A DNA stretch of 41,115 bases from an uncultured Pelagibacteraceae bacterium (GTDB lineage: Bacteria > Pseudomonadota > Alphaproteobacteria > Pelagibacterales > Pelagibacteraceae), in contig CACNVM010000007.1 in the NCBI GenBank assembly GCA_902623915.1, forward strand, positions 1 to 41,115, given 5' to 3'. This document shows positions 12,212 to 21,377 of the stretch, piece after piece (position 1 is the stretch's first letter; each line of letters starts with the position of its first letter). The translations under genes and the position numbers were made by a program. The notes under the pieces were generated by a model that saw only the letters and a program-made list of their open reading frames with translations, was not told where the DNA came from and searched no databases.

Positions 12212-13192
12212 TCAATTGCCAAATTTGTCAAGAAAATCTAGTATTTTTTTAAAGTCACTGGGTAATTTAGAGTCAAAATCAAGAAACTTTTTTTTTACTG
12301 GATGAAAAAAACCTAAACTTTTAGCATGTAATGCTTGTCTATCAAAAGAGGAAAGTATTTTTTCAAATTTTGAATTAATTTTTTTAAATTTTTGTTTTTT
12401 CTTCCCATACTTTTTGTCACCGATTAAAGGATTTCCCTTATGAGCAAGATGGACTCTAATTTGATGTGTTCTACCTGTTTCTAAAATACACTCAATTAAA
12501 CTCATTCTTGGTATTGTATTGGAACTGAATGTTTTTAATGTTTTATAGTTTGTAATTGCTTTCTTACCCAAACGTTCGCTAACAGACATAAGCTGTCTAT
12601 TTTTTTTGCTTCTAGTAATTAAGGTTATAATCTTTCCATTCAAGGGTCTTATAACACCCCAAACTAAAGCCAAATACTTTCTTTTTATTGAGTGATTACT
12701 AAATTGCTCGGAGAGACTATTGTGAGTTTGATTATTTTTAGCAACAACAATTAAACCACTCGTATCTTTATCAATTCTATGGACTATGCCTGGTCTAAAG
12801 TCTCCGTTAATATTAGACAAATTATTTTTGTAAAGATACATTAATCCGTTCACTAAAGTTTCATCTTGATTTCCAGCTCCAGGATGAACAACTAAGCCAC
12901 TTTTTTTATTTATAATTATTAGATCGTTATCTTCATATACAATATCTAAATTTATTTTTTTTGGTTTTAAATCTTTATTTGTTTTATCCGGAAAACTCAC
13001 CTCAATTAAATCATCATTCTTTACTTTCTCAGATGCAGAATTGATCAACTTTTTATTCAACTTGATATTCTTTGATAATATTATTTTTTTTATTTGAGAT
13101 CTGGTAAAATCATTTAAGTTATCTGCTAAATACTTATCTAATCTGATCTTTTTTCCCAGATCCTTAGCTAAAAATGTTATTGTTTTATTCAT
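12212..13192 (-). CDS. rluD: ribosomal large subunit pseudouridine synthase RluD family
   Basis: Pseudouridine synthase of the RsuA/RluA superfamily; RluD makes the pseudouridines of helix 69 in 23S rRNA. The 326 aa protein has an N-terminal S4-like RNA-binding domain (about 15-80, 'RLDKYLADNLNDFTRSQIKKII') and a catalytic domain with 'INKKSGLVVHPGAGN' and the active-site loop 'GIVHRIDKDTSGLIVVAKN', whose Asp in DKDTSG is the nucleophile. It ends with 'ILETGRTHQIRVHLAHKGNPLIGDKKYG' and 'ALHAKSLGFFHP'. The RluD assignment over RluC rests on domain layout and position before rpoH. It starts 29 bases from the divergent tRNA-Arg. Confidence 0.9.
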   Translation of the reverse strand: MNKTITFLAKDLGKKIRLDKYLADNLNDFTRSQIKKIILSKNIKLNKKLINSASEKVKNDDLIEVSFPDKTNKDLKPKKINLDIVYEDNDLIIINKKSGLVVHPGAGNQDETLVNGLMYLYKNNLSNINGDFRPGIVHRIDKDTSGLIVVAKNNQTHNSLSEQFSNHSIKRKYLALVWGVIRPLNGKIITLITRSKKNRQLMSVSERLGKKAITNYKTLKTFSSNTIPRMSLIECILETGRTHQIRVHLAHKGNPLIGDKKYGKKKQKFKKINSKFEKILSSFDRQALHAKSLGFFHPVKKKFLDFDSKLPSDFKKILDFLDKFGN

Positions 13193-13207
13193 CTAATAAT
13201 TTAAAAG

Positions 13208-13213
13208 TATTAT
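13208..13213 (+). promoter_or_regulatory. candidate -10 box for tRNA-Arg
   Basis: TATTAT (5 of 6 matches) lies 8 bases before the mature tRNA 5' end, giving a start at about 13220. The matching -35 region would fall in the start of the divergent rluD gene and is weak (TTATTC around 13185). Confidence 0.35.
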
Positions 13214-13221
13214 ATTCCCAG

Positions 13222-13299
13222 GGGCCGTTAGCTTCAACTGGATAGAGCGCACCGCTTCGGACGGTGAGGTTGAGGGTTCAAATCCTTCACGGCCCACCA
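13222..13299 (+). tRNA. tRNA-Arg (anticodon UCG)
   Basis: A complete cloverleaf can be drawn: acceptor GGGCCGT/ACGGCCC (7 perfect pairs), D stem GCTT/GAGC, anticodon stem CACCG/CGGTG around loop CTTCGGA with anticodon TCG at 13257-13259, a 5-base variable loop, T stem GAGGG/CCTTC around TTCAAAT, discriminator A, and an encoded CCA (13297-13299). It should read CGN arginine codons, mainly CGA. The next gene, a GT17-like glycosyltransferase, converges on it 19 bases downstream. No second copy of the tRNA 3' end that would mark an integration site was found. Confidence 0.97.
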
Positions 13300-13318
13300 A
13301 AATAAAATAATACAAATT

Positions 13319-14134
13319 TTATAATATCCAGTTTTTATACTTAATCTTATTTTCTCTTAAAAATTTAGGGTAATTTTTGTCAATATTTATAATTTCAAAT
13401 TTATAATCACGATCAAATAAATCTTGCCTATTTTTTAATCTGTCGCTAATTTTTCTAACATCAACAAATTTATCTTTATTAAATTCTTGATGAGCATAAC
13501 TCTGGATTTTATTAGAAAGTTCTTCTGGTGTTTTTAAATCATTAAAATGCCATCCACCATCATTTAATATTTGTGGTCTACGAGGTTTATAGAACTTCCA
13601 AAAAGGTATTTCTTTAGTTTTAATATTTCTGAGCCATTGAGGTGATTTAAGATATTTTTTTATACATATTTTTGTTCCAGGCCATTCCTTTATTGAAGTA
13701 TTTAGTAAATTTAATTTTTGATGAAAATTCTTTTGTAAAAAACAAGCATACTTTTTTTCTTTATTAAATTCACTTATTTTGTCTGGATTTGGAATTTCAT
13801 CAAGATCTGAGATCATTACTAAATCATCTTCATCGCAGTCCACCAAACCTCTACTTAAAGAATTTCGTTGATATTGATCTCTCAAATGACTTTCCGACCA
13901 GCCTTTTTTGTATTTACTTAACTTTTCAGGCAAATCATCGATTACTAAATAATTTATTTTATCTTTAAATTTTAAAAAATTTTTTATATCAAAATTAAGC
14001 TTTTTATCTTGACCAGAGTGAGTTTTTGTTGCTTCTGCTATTACAAATTTATCAACTGTTTCATTTAATATATTTAACCTGATGTCGAGCAACATATCTT
14101 CATCAAAATACATAAAACAGTCATATAGAGCCAT
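13319..14134 (-). CDS. GT17-like glycosyltransferase
   Basis: The 271 aa protein resembles glycosyltransferase family 17 (beta-1,4-GlcNAc-transferase type). It begins 'YDCFMYFDEDMLLDIRLNIL', then 'VDKFVIAEATKTHSG', and has an acidic motif 'DDLVMISDLDEIPNP' that would bind the metal and nucleotide sugar. Later come 'GGWHFNDLKTPEELSNKIQSYAHQEFN', the typical late GT17 region, and 'FDRDYKFEII'. No signal peptide or membrane segment is seen, so it probably acts on the cytoplasmic side on a lipid- or envelope-linked glycan; the acceptor is unknown. It follows the ABC-2 permease by 3 bases on the same strand, so it may belong to an export or surface-glycan unit next to tRNA-Arg. Confidence 0.8.
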   Translation of the reverse strand: MALYDCFMYFDEDMLLDIRLNILNETVDKFVIAEATKTHSGQDKKLNFDIKNFLKFKDKINYLVIDDLPEKLSKYKKGWSESHLRDQYQRNSLSRGLVDCDEDDLVMISDLDEIPNPDKISEFNKEKKYACFLQKNFHQKLNLLNTSIKEWPGTKICIKKYLKSPQWLRNIKTKEIPFWKFYKPRRPQILNDGGWHFNDLKTPEELSNKIQSYAHQEFNKDKFVDVRKISDRLKNRQDLFDRDYKFEIINIDKNYPKFLRENKIKYKNWIL

Positions 14135-14137
14135 TTA

Positions 14138-14929
14138 TTATTCTCCCATATTTATCAAGGTGCCTCTTACTCTAGCACCAAAATATGCCATATAAAAAAT
14201 TATTACACCAAAAATAAAATAGGCAACTGAAATTAAAATCGAAATAAATATTTCAAAATAATTAACTGTCCCATTTATAAGTATATTTCTCATTTCTTCA
14301 AATACATGCACAAGTGGAAGTCCTTTAGCTATTATTTGTAAAGACAAAGGTAGTATTTCTACCGGGTAATATATACAACCCAATGGAGCCAGAAAAAATA
14401 AGCTTGCCCAAGCAATATTTTCAAATGAAGGGCCAAATCGTAAAAGTCCTGCAGTGACTAAAAGTCCAAGCGTGACACCAAAAATATACAAACTAAATAA
14501 CAATGCTAACAGCGGTAAACCTATTTTAAAAACTGAGACGCCAAATAAAGGTATGGCCAATAATGCTGCCGGAATTAGTCCTATTAAAGATCTAAACACC
14601 GCAGTTATTGTCAGCGATGCTATCATTTCACTTAACTTTATTGGGGCTATAAATAAATTTGTGAAATTCCTACTCCAAATTTCCTCAAGAAACATAATAT
14701 TATAACTAATACTTACTCTAAATAAAAAATCGTAAAGAATGGCTGCTGTTAATATTATTCCTACTGTATTACTGTAATATTCGGAATTTAAAGTAAAAAA
14801 TTTTGATATAAATCCCCATAAAAATATTTGGACAGTTGGCCAATATATTAAATCTATAATTCTCGGCAAAGAATTACTTATCAAGTAAATATGTCTTAAG
14901 CATAAAGCATAGATTTTATGCCACCTCAT
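14138..14929 (-). CDS. ABC-2 type transporter permease
   Basis: A 263 aa integral membrane protein with about six hydrophobic segments (near residues 20-40, 55-75, 105-130, 135-165, 175-195 and 230-255). It has the layout of ABC-2 exporter permeases: an N-terminal 'LRHIYLISNSLPRIIDLIYWPTVQIFLWGF' and a later 'ISYNIMFLEEIWSRNFTNLFIAPIKLSE', a family-like cytoplasmic loop. It overlaps the upstream ATPase gene by 14 bases and has a good Shine-Dalgarno inside that gene, so the two form one transporter. Families of this kind export lipids, polysaccharides or drugs. The adjacent glycosyltransferase hints at a glycan or glycolipid substrate, but this is inference. Confidence 0.9.
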   Translation of the reverse strand: MRWHKIYALCLRHIYLISNSLPRIIDLIYWPTVQIFLWGFISKFFTLNSEYYSNTVGIILTAAILYDFLFRVSISYNIMFLEEIWSRNFTNLFIAPIKLSEMIASLTITAVFRSLIGLIPAALLAIPLFGVSVFKIGLPLLALLFSLYIFGVTLGLLVTAGLLRFGPSFENIAWASLFFLAPLGCIYYPVEILPLSLQIIAKGLPLVHVFEEMRNILINGTVNYFEIFISILISVAYFIFGVIIFYMAYFGARVRGTLINMGE

Positions 14930-15650
14930 CTTTGCTCCTTACTATTTTTAAAAATGTTTCTTCTAGATTTGTTCGACCATGTCTATTAATTATCTCTTTA
15001 CTAGTTCCTTGATCAATAATTTTCCCTTTTTTCATCATTATAACACTGTCACAAAGTCTTTCTACTTCAGCCATATTATGTGAAGCTAAAAGTATAGTTA
15101 CTTTATTTTTGGATTTATATGACTGTACATAAGATCTAACATAATCACCAATATCTGGATCAAGACTTGCAGTCGGTTCATCTAATAGAAGAATTTCAGG
15201 TTTATTGATTAGTGACTTGGCAAGCGACACTCTATTTTTTTGTCCTGATGATAACTCACCAGTTTTTTTATTTATAAAATCTTTTAAATTTAAGTCTTCA
15301 GCTAATTCATCTATTCTAAGAGATAAATCTTTTACTCCATAAAGCCTCCCATAAATTTGGAGATTTTGTTTTACGCTAAGTTTTTTGGGCAATTCTACGT
15401 AGGGTGATGCAAAATTCATAATGCTTAAAAGTGTATTTCTCTGAAATGTATTTATATTTTTATCTTGTATAATAATATCGCCTGTAGTTGGCTTTATTAA
15501 TCCAAGCATCATTCCTATTGATGTAGTTTTGCCACAACCATTAGGACCAAGTAATCCAATAGTTTTGTTTGTGCCTATGGTAAAATTGATATTTTTTACT
15601 GCATAAACTTCATTAAATTTTTTTGATAAATTTTTAATCTCAATAGACAT
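14916..15650 (-). CDS. ABC transporter ATP-binding protein
   Basis: A 244 aa nucleotide-binding subunit for the permease that overlaps it. Walker A 'LLGPNGCGKTTS' is at about residues 32-43, the Q-loop region at 'NFASPYVELP', the ABC signature as 'GELSSGQKNRVSLAKSL' (LSSGQ), Walker B 'EILLLDEPTASLDPD' and the H-loop 'LLASHNMAEVERLCD'. The order and the short C-terminus match drug/lipid/polysaccharide exporters of the ABC-2 class (DrrA/NodI/YadG-like) rather than importers. No periplasmic binding protein is nearby, which fits export. The start codon directly abuts the stop of sua5, so the genes are probably cotranscribed. Confidence 0.94.
   Translation of the reverse strand: MSIEIKNLSKKFNEVYAVKNINFTIGTNKTIGLLGPNGCGKTTSIGMMLGLIKPTTGDIIIQDKNINTFQRNTLLSIMNFASPYVELPKKLSVKQNLQIYGRLYGVKDLSLRIDELAEDLNLKDFINKKTGELSSGQKNRVSLAKSLINKPEILLLDEPTASLDPDIGDYVRSYVQSYKSKNKVTILLASHNMAEVERLCDSVIMMKKGKIIDQGTSKEIINRHGRTNLEETFLKIVRSKDEVA
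14935..14940 (-). promoter_or_regulatory. Shine-Dalgarno AAGGAG for the ABC-2 permease
   Basis: AAGGAG on the minus strand lies five bases before the ATG at 14929 and is embedded in the last codons of the ATPase gene. It fixes the start of the permease and supports stoichiometric production of both subunits from one message. Confidence 0.7.
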
Positions 15651-16592
15651 TTAATTTGATGCCTTCTTTAATCTATCATTGATCGCAATTCCAATACTTT
15701 TATTTGGAATTTTAACTACATTAATTTTTTTATATTTTAATTTTTTTATCTTTCTTAAGACTTTATATAAATTTTTGGCTGCTTCTTTAAGATTACTTTT
15801 TTTGCTTAAATTAAACATATTTTTTTTCATTTTATACTTTTTTCCAAAAACAATGAATGCGGCCTTATAATCAGGTTTAATTGAGTTTAGTTTAATTGGT
15901 ATTCCTGGTGAATAATGTCTTTTAAGCATACCGGGTGAAATCACAAATTTAGATTTAGTAACATTTGTGACTTTTTTTCTCAATACCTTTTCAATTTGAA
16001 TATGACTTATTGCTCCCGGTCTTAAAATTGCTGGTCTACTACTTAAATTTATCACAGTCGACTCTAGTCCAATTAATGATTTTCCACCATTTAAAATAAA
16101 TTTAATTTTATTTTTGAATTCATCAACCACATCCAACGGTTCTGTTGGACTTACCCCAGTAGAAATATTTGCACTTGGTATTGCTAAGGGGAAATTTAAT
16201 TTTTTTAATAAAGATCTAATGATTTTATTTTTTGGGAATCTCACTGCAATAGTTTTTAGTTTCGCATTAGCAAATTTTGAAACTTTTGATTTTTCTTTCT
16301 TTTTTAAAATATATGTAAGGGGTCCAGGAGAAAATTTTTTATAAAGTTTTAAAAAATTTTTGTCATATTCTGCATCTTTTTTAAGTAGGTCTAAATTATA
16401 ATAATGAATAATAAGTGGATTTTTTTGAGGTCTTTTCTTTAAACCATATATTTTCTTAACAGATTTATGTGAATAAGCATTTCCTGCTAACCCATATACA
16501 GTTTCTGTCGGCAGTGCTAAAATTTGGTTTTTTTCTAAAATTCTTTTAGCTTTATTCAGGTTGTAAAAAGAATTTTTATAGATATTTTTCAT
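15651..16592 (-). CDS. sua5: threonylcarbamoyl-AMP synthase, Sua5 type
   Basis: Makes threonylcarbamoyl-AMP for the t6A modification of ANN-decoding tRNAs. The N-terminal YrdC domain (about 10-200) contains 'ILALPTETVYGLAGNAY', 'KIYGLKKRPQKNPLIIHY', 'GPLTYILKKK', 'VRFPKN', 'LAIPSANISTGVSPTE' and 'GLESTVINLS..PAILRPGAIS'. A linker 'SPGMLKRHYSPGIPI' and a C-terminal domain ending 'SIGIAINDRLKKAS' identify it as full-length Sua5 rather than the short TsaC form. It is divergent from xseB with only 21 bases between the start codons. The position upstream of the ABC genes probably reflects genome compaction, not shared function. Confidence 0.94.
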   Translation of the reverse strand: MKNIYKNSFYNLNKAKRILEKNQILALPTETVYGLAGNAYSHKSVKKIYGLKKRPQKNPLIIHYYNLDLLKKDAEYDKNFLKLYKKFSPGPLTYILKKKEKSKVSKFANAKLKTIAVRFPKNKIIRSLLKKLNFPLAIPSANISTGVSPTEPLDVVDEFKNKIKFILNGGKSLIGLESTVINLSSRPAILRPGAISHIQIEKVLRKKVTNVTKSKFVISPGMLKRHYSPGIPIKLNSIKPDYKAAFIVFGKKYKMKKNMFNLSKKSNLKEAAKNLYKVLRKIKKLKYKKINVVKIPNKSIGIAINDRLKKASN

Positions 16593-16613
16593 ATTAAGAT
16601 TATTATAAGTTTA

Positions 16614-16829
16614 ATGAAAACTAAAAATATTCCACCTGACATTAAAAGTAAATCAATAAACGAAGCTAAAATTGAAATATCAGATATTTTAAAAAGATTA
16701 GAGGATAATGAGATAGATTTAGAGAATTCAAAGAAAGATTATGAAAGATTGCTGCTATTGAATAATCATGTAGATAACGTTTTTAAGGAAAAATTAAATA
16801 AAATACATTCATTGGGTAAAAAAAAATAA
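16614..16829 (+). CDS. xseB: exodeoxyribonuclease VII small subunit XseB
   Basis: A 71 aa helical protein matching XseB: 'INEAKIEISDILKRLEDNEIDLENSKKDYERLLLLNNHVDNVF', the usual two-helix hairpin with the 'le..e..Le..i..ye.g..l...c' pattern. It forms exonuclease VII with the large subunit XseA, which is not in this window. It is followed 13 bases later by ispA and then dxs; xseB-ispA-dxs is a conserved gene order in proteobacteria, which supports the call for so short a protein. Confidence 0.88.
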   Translation: MKTKNIPPDIKSKSINEAKIEISDILKRLEDNEIDLENSKKDYERLLLLNNHVDNVFKEKLNKIHSLGKKK

Positions 16830-16842
16830 TTAATCATTTTTA

Positions 16843-17715
16843 ATGCTTAAAAACATAAAACAAAATGCAAAAATTGTAGATACATTTATAAAGAAGTATT
16901 TCAATACACAAAAGTATTCGGAGCTAATCCCTGTAATGAAATATGGTACTTTATTTGGTGGAAAAAAGATTAGATCAACAATCATTTTTAATACTTCAAA
17001 AATTTTTAATATTAGATCTAATCAAATAATTAATTTATGTGCTGCTGTAGAATGCATACATTCATACTCCTTAATTCATGATGATTTGCCGTGTATGGAT
17101 AACGATAGATTAAGACGAGGAAAACCATCAACACACATTAAATTCGGTGAGTCAACAGCAATACTTGCTGGCAACTCTTTGCTTACATTAGCTTTTGAAA
17201 TGATAGCTGATAAAAAATTTAATATAGATACAAAAGTTAAATTAAATTTAATAAAAAAATTATCTGAATGCGCTGGTCACGTTGGTATTGCAGGAGGTCA
17301 ATTTTTAGATCTTAATTACGAAAAAAAGAATATCGATTTTAAAAAAATCATTAATATGCAGAGAAAAAAAACAGGAAAATTATTTGAATTTTGCTGTTTA
17401 GCACCAGCAGTAATAGCTAAAAAAAGTCTCGAGACACAAAAGGAGATGAGCATGGTTGGGGAGGAATTAGGACTATTGTTTCAAATTGCAGATGACCTTT
17501 TAGACATAAAAGGATATAAAAAAAACACAGGCAAACCAGTTAAGAAAGATAAAAAAAAGGGGAAATCCACATTGATTAAATTATTTGGTTATGAAAAAAC
17601 TTTAGAGTTTGCTTTAGATAGAAAAAAGACGATAATAAACAAATTAAAAAAATATGGAAAAAAATCAAATAAGTTAATTGAGGTATCAAATTTTATACTA
17701 AATAGAAGTTTTTGA
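16843..17715 (+). CDS. ispA: farnesyl/geranyl diphosphate synthase IspA
   Basis: Short-chain trans-prenyltransferase joining IPP to DMAPP/GPP to give farnesyl diphosphate. The 290 aa sequence shows '[12 protein letters not shown]', the first aspartate-rich motif in '[26 protein letters not shown]' (the two inserted residues between the Asp pairs are typical of bacterial FPP synthases), 'GQFLDL', 'KTGKLFEFC' and the second motif '[12 protein letters not shown]'. It sits between xseB and dxs, and its stop codon overlaps the dxs start (TGATG). With dxs next door it supplies the precursor extended by the longer-chain synthase encoded 4 kb away. Confidence 0.93.
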   Translation: MLKNIKQNAKIVDTFIKKYFNTQKYSELIPVMKYGTLFGGKKIRSTIIFNTSKIFNIRSNQIINLCAAVECIHSYSLIHDDLPCMDNDRLRRGKPSTHIKFGESTAILAGNSLLTLAFEMIADKKFNIDTKVKLNLIKKLSECAGHVGIAGGQFLDLNYEKKNIDFKKIINMQRKKTGKLFEFCCLAPAVIAKKSLETQKEMSMVGEELGLLFQIADDLLDIKGYKKNTGKPVKKDKKKGKSTLIKLFGYEKTLEFALDRKKTIINKLKKYGKKSNKLIEVSNFILNRSF

Positions 17716-19631
17716 TGAAAAATAAATTATTAGATAATATTAATTATCCTTCAGATTTAAGGAAACTTAGCAAAAATCAATTAGATCAAGTTTCTAAAGA
17801 ACTAAGATCCGAACTCATTAATGTTGTATCAGAAACCGGAGGTCATTTAGGAGCAGGTCTAGGCGTTGTAGAGCTTACTGTTGCTTTGCACTATGTCTTT
17901 AATACCCCAAAAGATAAATTAGTTTGGGATGTTGGTCATCAATGCTATCCACACAAGTTAATTACGGGAAGACGAGATAGAATAAGAACATTAAGAAAAG
18001 GTGGTGGGCTCTCGGGATTTACTAAAAGATCAGAAAGCGAATATGATCCATTTGGAGCAGCACATAGTTCTACATCGATATCATCAACTCTTGGAATGGC
18101 TACAGCTAAGAAGCTTTCTAATGATAAAAATAATGTTGTTGCTGTCATTGGTGATGGAGCCATGAGCGCAGGAATGGCCTATGAAGCAATGAATAATGCT
18201 GGAGCGATGAAATCAAAATTGATCGTTGTGCTTAATGATAATGATATGTCAATTGCACCACCGGTTGGTGCAATGAGCAAATATCTTGCAAGACTTTTGT
18301 CTGGAAAAATATATTTCAGTTTACGCGAAACTATAAAATTAATACTTTCAGCATTTTCAAGAAGATTTTCAAAAAGCGCTGGTAAAGCAGAGGATCTACT
18401 TAGAAGCGCAGTGACTGGTGGAACATTATTCAGCCAACTTGGGTTTTATTATATAGGTCCCATTGATGGACATGATGTAAATAATTTAGTTACAATTTTA
18501 GAGAATGCAAAAAATTCAAATCATCAAGGTCCTATACTAATTCATGCAATTACCAAAAAGGGCAAAGGATATAAACCCGCTGAAGAGTCAGGAGATAAAT
18601 ATCATGGGGTATCAAAATTCGATGTTTTAACTGGCAAACAAGCAAAAGGTAAATCAGCAGGACCTTCTTATACGAAGGTTTTTGCAAATACTTTAATTAA
18701 ACATGCTCAAAACGATACGAAGATTGTAGCAATTACTGGTGCAATGCCATCGGGAACTGGACTGGATCTTTTTCAAAAAAAGTTTCCTGATAGGATGTTT
18801 GATGTGGGCATAGCTGAACAACATGGAGTAACTTTCGCTGCAGGATTAGCGACCGAGGGATACAAACCCTATGCTGCTATTTACTCAACTTTTTTGCAAA
18901 GAGCTTATGATCAGGTTGTCCATGACGTTGCAATACAATCATTACCAGTTAGATTTGCAATAGATAGAGCGGGTTTAGTCGGTTCAGACGGAGCAACCCA
19001 TGCTGGATCATTTGATACTACATACCTTTCTACTCTACCAAATTTTGTTGTAATGGCAGCAAGTGATGAGGCTGAATTAGTAAGAATGATAAATACCTCA
19101 GTAAACATAAATGATAGGCCATCAGCCTTCAGATATCCTAGAGGAAGTGGTTTTGGTGTAGAATTACCCGATATCAATGAAACTATTGAAATTGGTAAAG
19201 GTAGAATTATTTCATCTGGAAAACATTTGGCAATTCTTAACTTTGGAGCAAGGATGAATGAATGCAGAAAAGCGGCCGAAACTTTAAATAAGAAAGGAAT
19301 TTTTGTGACAATTTTTGACGCAAGATTTGCAAAGCCTTTAGATGAAAAACTAATTCTTGAATTAGCTTCAAACCATGAAGCTGTTTTGACAATCGAAGAA
19401 GGTTCCATAGGTGGTTTTGGATCTCATGTTTCTAATCTTTTATCTGAAAGAGGATTTTTTGATAGTGGACTAAAATTTAGATCTATGATTTTACCTGATA
19501 AATTTTTGGATCAAGATACACCTGATAACATGTATAAAACTGCTGGATTAGACAGTAATAGTATTGTTGAAAAAATTGAAAGTATTTTAAACTCTAACGT
19601 GGTTATTGCAAAAAATAAAAACTTATCTTAA
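17715..19631 (+). CDS. dxs: 1-deoxy-D-xylulose-5-phosphate synthase Dxs
   Basis: Thiamine-diphosphate enzyme that condenses pyruvate and glyceraldehyde-3-P in the first step of the MEP isoprenoid pathway. Signatures: '[21 protein letters not shown]', '[11 protein letters not shown]', '[11 protein letters not shown]', the ThDP/Mg motif beginning GDG at residue 146 and continuing '[15 protein letters not shown]', 'PIDGHD', 'DVGIAEQH', '[16 protein letters not shown]' and '[14 protein letters not shown]'. ATG 17715 is chosen over a TTG three bases earlier because it forms a TGATG overlap with ispA. Its cofactor depends on thiamine, to which thiD in this window contributes. The stop overlaps the aroC stop (TTAA). 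Confidence 0.97.
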   Translation: MKNKLLDNINYPSDLRKLSKNQLDQVSKELRSELINVVSETGGHLGAGLGVVELTVALHYVFNTPKDKLVWDVGHQCYPHKLITGRRDRIRTLRKGGGLSGFTKRSESEYDPFGAAHSSTSISSTLGMATAKKLSNDKNNVVAVIGDGAMSAGMAYEAMNNAGAMKSKLIVVLNDNDMSIAPPVGAMSKYLARLLSGKIYFSLRETIKLILSAFSRRFSKSAGKAEDLLRSAVTGGTLFSQLGFYYIGPIDGHDVNNLVTILENAKNSNHQGPILIHAITKKGKGYKPAEESGDKYHGVSKFDVLTGKQAKGKSAGPSYTKVFANTLIKHAQNDTKIVAITGAMPSGTGLDLFQKKFPDRMFDVGIAEQHGVTFAAGLATEGYKPYAAIYSTFLQRAYDQVVHDVAIQSLPVRFAIDRAGLVGSDGATHAGSFDTTYLSTLPNFVVMAASDEAELVRMINTSVNINDRPSAFRYPRGSGFGVELPDINETIEIGKGRIISSGKHLAILNFGARMNECRKAAETLNKKGIFVTIFDARFAKPLDEKLILELASNHEAVLTIEEGSIGGFGSHVSNLLSERGFFDSGLKFRSMILPDKFLDQDTPDNMYKTAGLDSNSIVEKIESILNSNVVIAKNKNLS

Positions 19632-20710
19632 CCACACTGCGCTCTATTCATTAAAAAGTGGTCTAGTAACACGCAAGAAAGCATAGCTTCACCAATAGGA
19701 ACAGCTCTTATACCAACACAAGGATCATGGCGTCCTCTGACAGATATTTTTGTATTTTTACCTTTTTTATCAATTGTTTCTCTACTATTAATTATTGACG
19801 AAGTTGGTTTTACTGCAAATGAAGCAATTATTTCCTGCCCTGAGGAAATACCACCAAGTATTCCTCCAGCATTATTACTTTTAAATTTAGCTTTTCCAGA
19901 TTTAGATCTCATTTCATCAGAATTTTCTTCCCCTGATAAATATGCAGCACCCATGCCTGCACCGATATTTACCCCCTTAACAGCATTAATACTCATTAAA
20001 GCACCTGCTATGTCAGTATCAAGTTTAGAGTAAATTGGTGCACCAAGTCCTGCAGGTATACCATTTGCTCTTAGCTCAATTATAGCACCACATGATGAAC
20101 CAGATTTTCTTACTGCCATCAAATATTTTTCCCAAAGTTTTACTGATTTTTTGTCAGGGCAAAAAAATGGGTTTTTTCTTATTTCTTTATTATTCCAATT
20201 TTTTCTATTACAGCCCATTAATCCTAACTGTATAACAGCTCCGTAAATACTAAACTTTTTTCCTAATAAATTTTTTAATACTATTCTAGCTATAGCACCA
20301 GCAGCAACTCTCGAGGCCGTTTCTCTTGCAGACTGTCTTCCACCTCCTCTAAAATCTCTTATTCCATATTTTTTAAAATATGTGAAATCAGCATGGCCCG
20401 GTCTAAATTTATTCTTTATTGACTCATAGTCTCTAGATCTTTTGTCTTCGTTTCTTATTAATATTGAAATAGGAGTCCCCGTAGATTTTCCATCAAATAC
20501 ACCAGACAAAATTTCTATTTTATCCGACTCTTTCCTTTGAGATACAAACTTAGTGTTACCAGGTCTTCTACGATCCATATCTATCTGTATTTCCTTCTCA
20601 GAAATCGGGATATTTGGAGGGCAACCATCGATAATACAGCCTATAGCTGGACCATGTGACTCACCCCAAGTCGTAAATCTAAATATTTTTCCAAAAGTAT
20701 TAAAAGACAT
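19628..20710 (-). CDS. aroC: chorismate synthase AroC
   Basis: FMN-dependent enzyme that makes chorismate from EPSP, the last common step to aromatic amino acids and folate. All three family signatures are present: '[21 protein letters not shown]' near the N-terminus, '[21 protein letters not shown]' around residues 130-150, and 'SIRGRHDPC'-like '[20 protein letters not shown]' near the C-terminus. '[31 protein letters not shown]' also matches. The 360 aa length is normal. It converges on dxs with a 4-base stop overlap and diverges from pdxH with 34 bases between start codons. Confidence 0.98.
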   Translation of the reverse strand: MSFNTFGKIFRFTTWGESHGPAIGCIIDGCPPNIPISEKEIQIDMDRRRPGNTKFVSQRKESDKIEILSGVFDGKSTGTPISILIRNEDKRSRDYESIKNKFRPGHADFTYFKKYGIRDFRGGGRQSARETASRVAAGAIARIVLKNLLGKKFSIYGAVIQLGLMGCNRKNWNNKEIRKNPFFCPDKKSVKLWEKYLMAVRKSGSSCGAIIELRANGIPAGLGAPIYSKLDTDIAGALMSINAVKGVNIGAGMGAAYLSGEENSDEMRSKSGKAKFKSNNAGGILGGISSGQEIIASFAVKPTSSIINSRETIDKKGKNTKISVRGRHDPCVGIRAVPIGEAMLSCVLLDHFLMNRAQCG

Positions 20711-20744
20711 CGATATTTAATGTATAAATTATTTTATATTAATT

Positions 20745-21377
20745 ATGAATCAAAAAAATGGCCAAAATTCGTTAGGACTGGATAATTGCTTTGGGGATGA
20801 GGCAAATCCTATTATTTTGTTTAAAAATTGGTTTTCTGTTGCCGAAAAAAGTGAAATTAATGATCCAAACGCATTATCTCTTGCAACTTCAACACCTGAT
20901 GGAATTCCAAGTGTGAGAATGGTTTTGTTAAAAGGTTATAGCGAGGATGGTTTTATTTTCTATACTAATTTTAATAGCAAAAAAGGAATTGATCTTAAAA
21001 AGAATCCTAATGCCTCAATGTGCTTTCATTGGAAAAGTCTTAGAAGACAAATAAGAATTTCTGGTAAAGTAAATGTTGTTGATGATAAAATTGCTGACAA
21101 ATATTATAATTCTAGAGCTTATAGAAGTAGAATAGGAGCGTGGGCATCATCACAGTCTAGTGTGATGAAAAAAAGAGAAGAGTTAATCCAACGATTTGAA
21201 GAATTTAAAAAAAAATATCCAGACGAAAATAAAGTCCCTAGACCACCTCACTGGTCAGGTTGGAATCTAAAACCTGAACGAATTGAGTTTTGGCTGGAAA
21301 TAAAAAACAGAATTCACGAAAGACTTAACTATAAAAAAGAAAATAACAATTGGGTAAAAGAAATACTTTATCCTTAG
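20745..21377 (+). CDS. pdxH: pyridoxine/pyridoxamine 5'-phosphate oxidase PdxH
   Basis: FMN oxidase converting PNP or PMP to pyridoxal 5'-phosphate. The 210 aa sequence includes 'DPNALSLATSTPDGIPSVRMVLLKGYSEDGFIFYTNF' (FMN-binding), 'KNPNASMCFHWKSLRRQIRISGKV', 'YNSRAYRSRIGAWASSQSSV' and the C-terminal 'PPHWSGWNLKPERIEFW' with 'RIHERLNYKKENNNWVKEILYP', the classic PdxH ending. The N-terminus is slightly short but complete. Isolated between aroC and the polyprenyl synthase; its TAG overlaps the synthase stop on the other strand (21374-21377). Confidence 0.96.
   Translation: MNQKNGQNSLGLDNCFGDEANPIILFKNWFSVAEKSEINDPNALSLATSTPDGIPSVRMVLLKGYSEDGFIFYTNFNSKKGIDLKKNPNASMCFHWKSLRRQIRISGKVNVVDDKIADKYYNSRAYRSRIGAWASSQSSVMKKREELIQRFEEFKKKYPDENKVPRPPHWSGWNLKPERIEFWLEIKNRIHERLNYKKENNNWVKEILYP

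Noticed and set aside
13222-13299. tRNA-Arg as an attachment site of an integrated element
   Set aside because: No integrase gene and no second copy of the tRNA 3' sequence were found in the window. Insertion at this tRNA remains only a general possibility.
18911-19408. A 165-codon open frame antisense to dxs
   Set aside because: It is fully inside a strongly conserved gene, has no recognisable family and no initiation signal.
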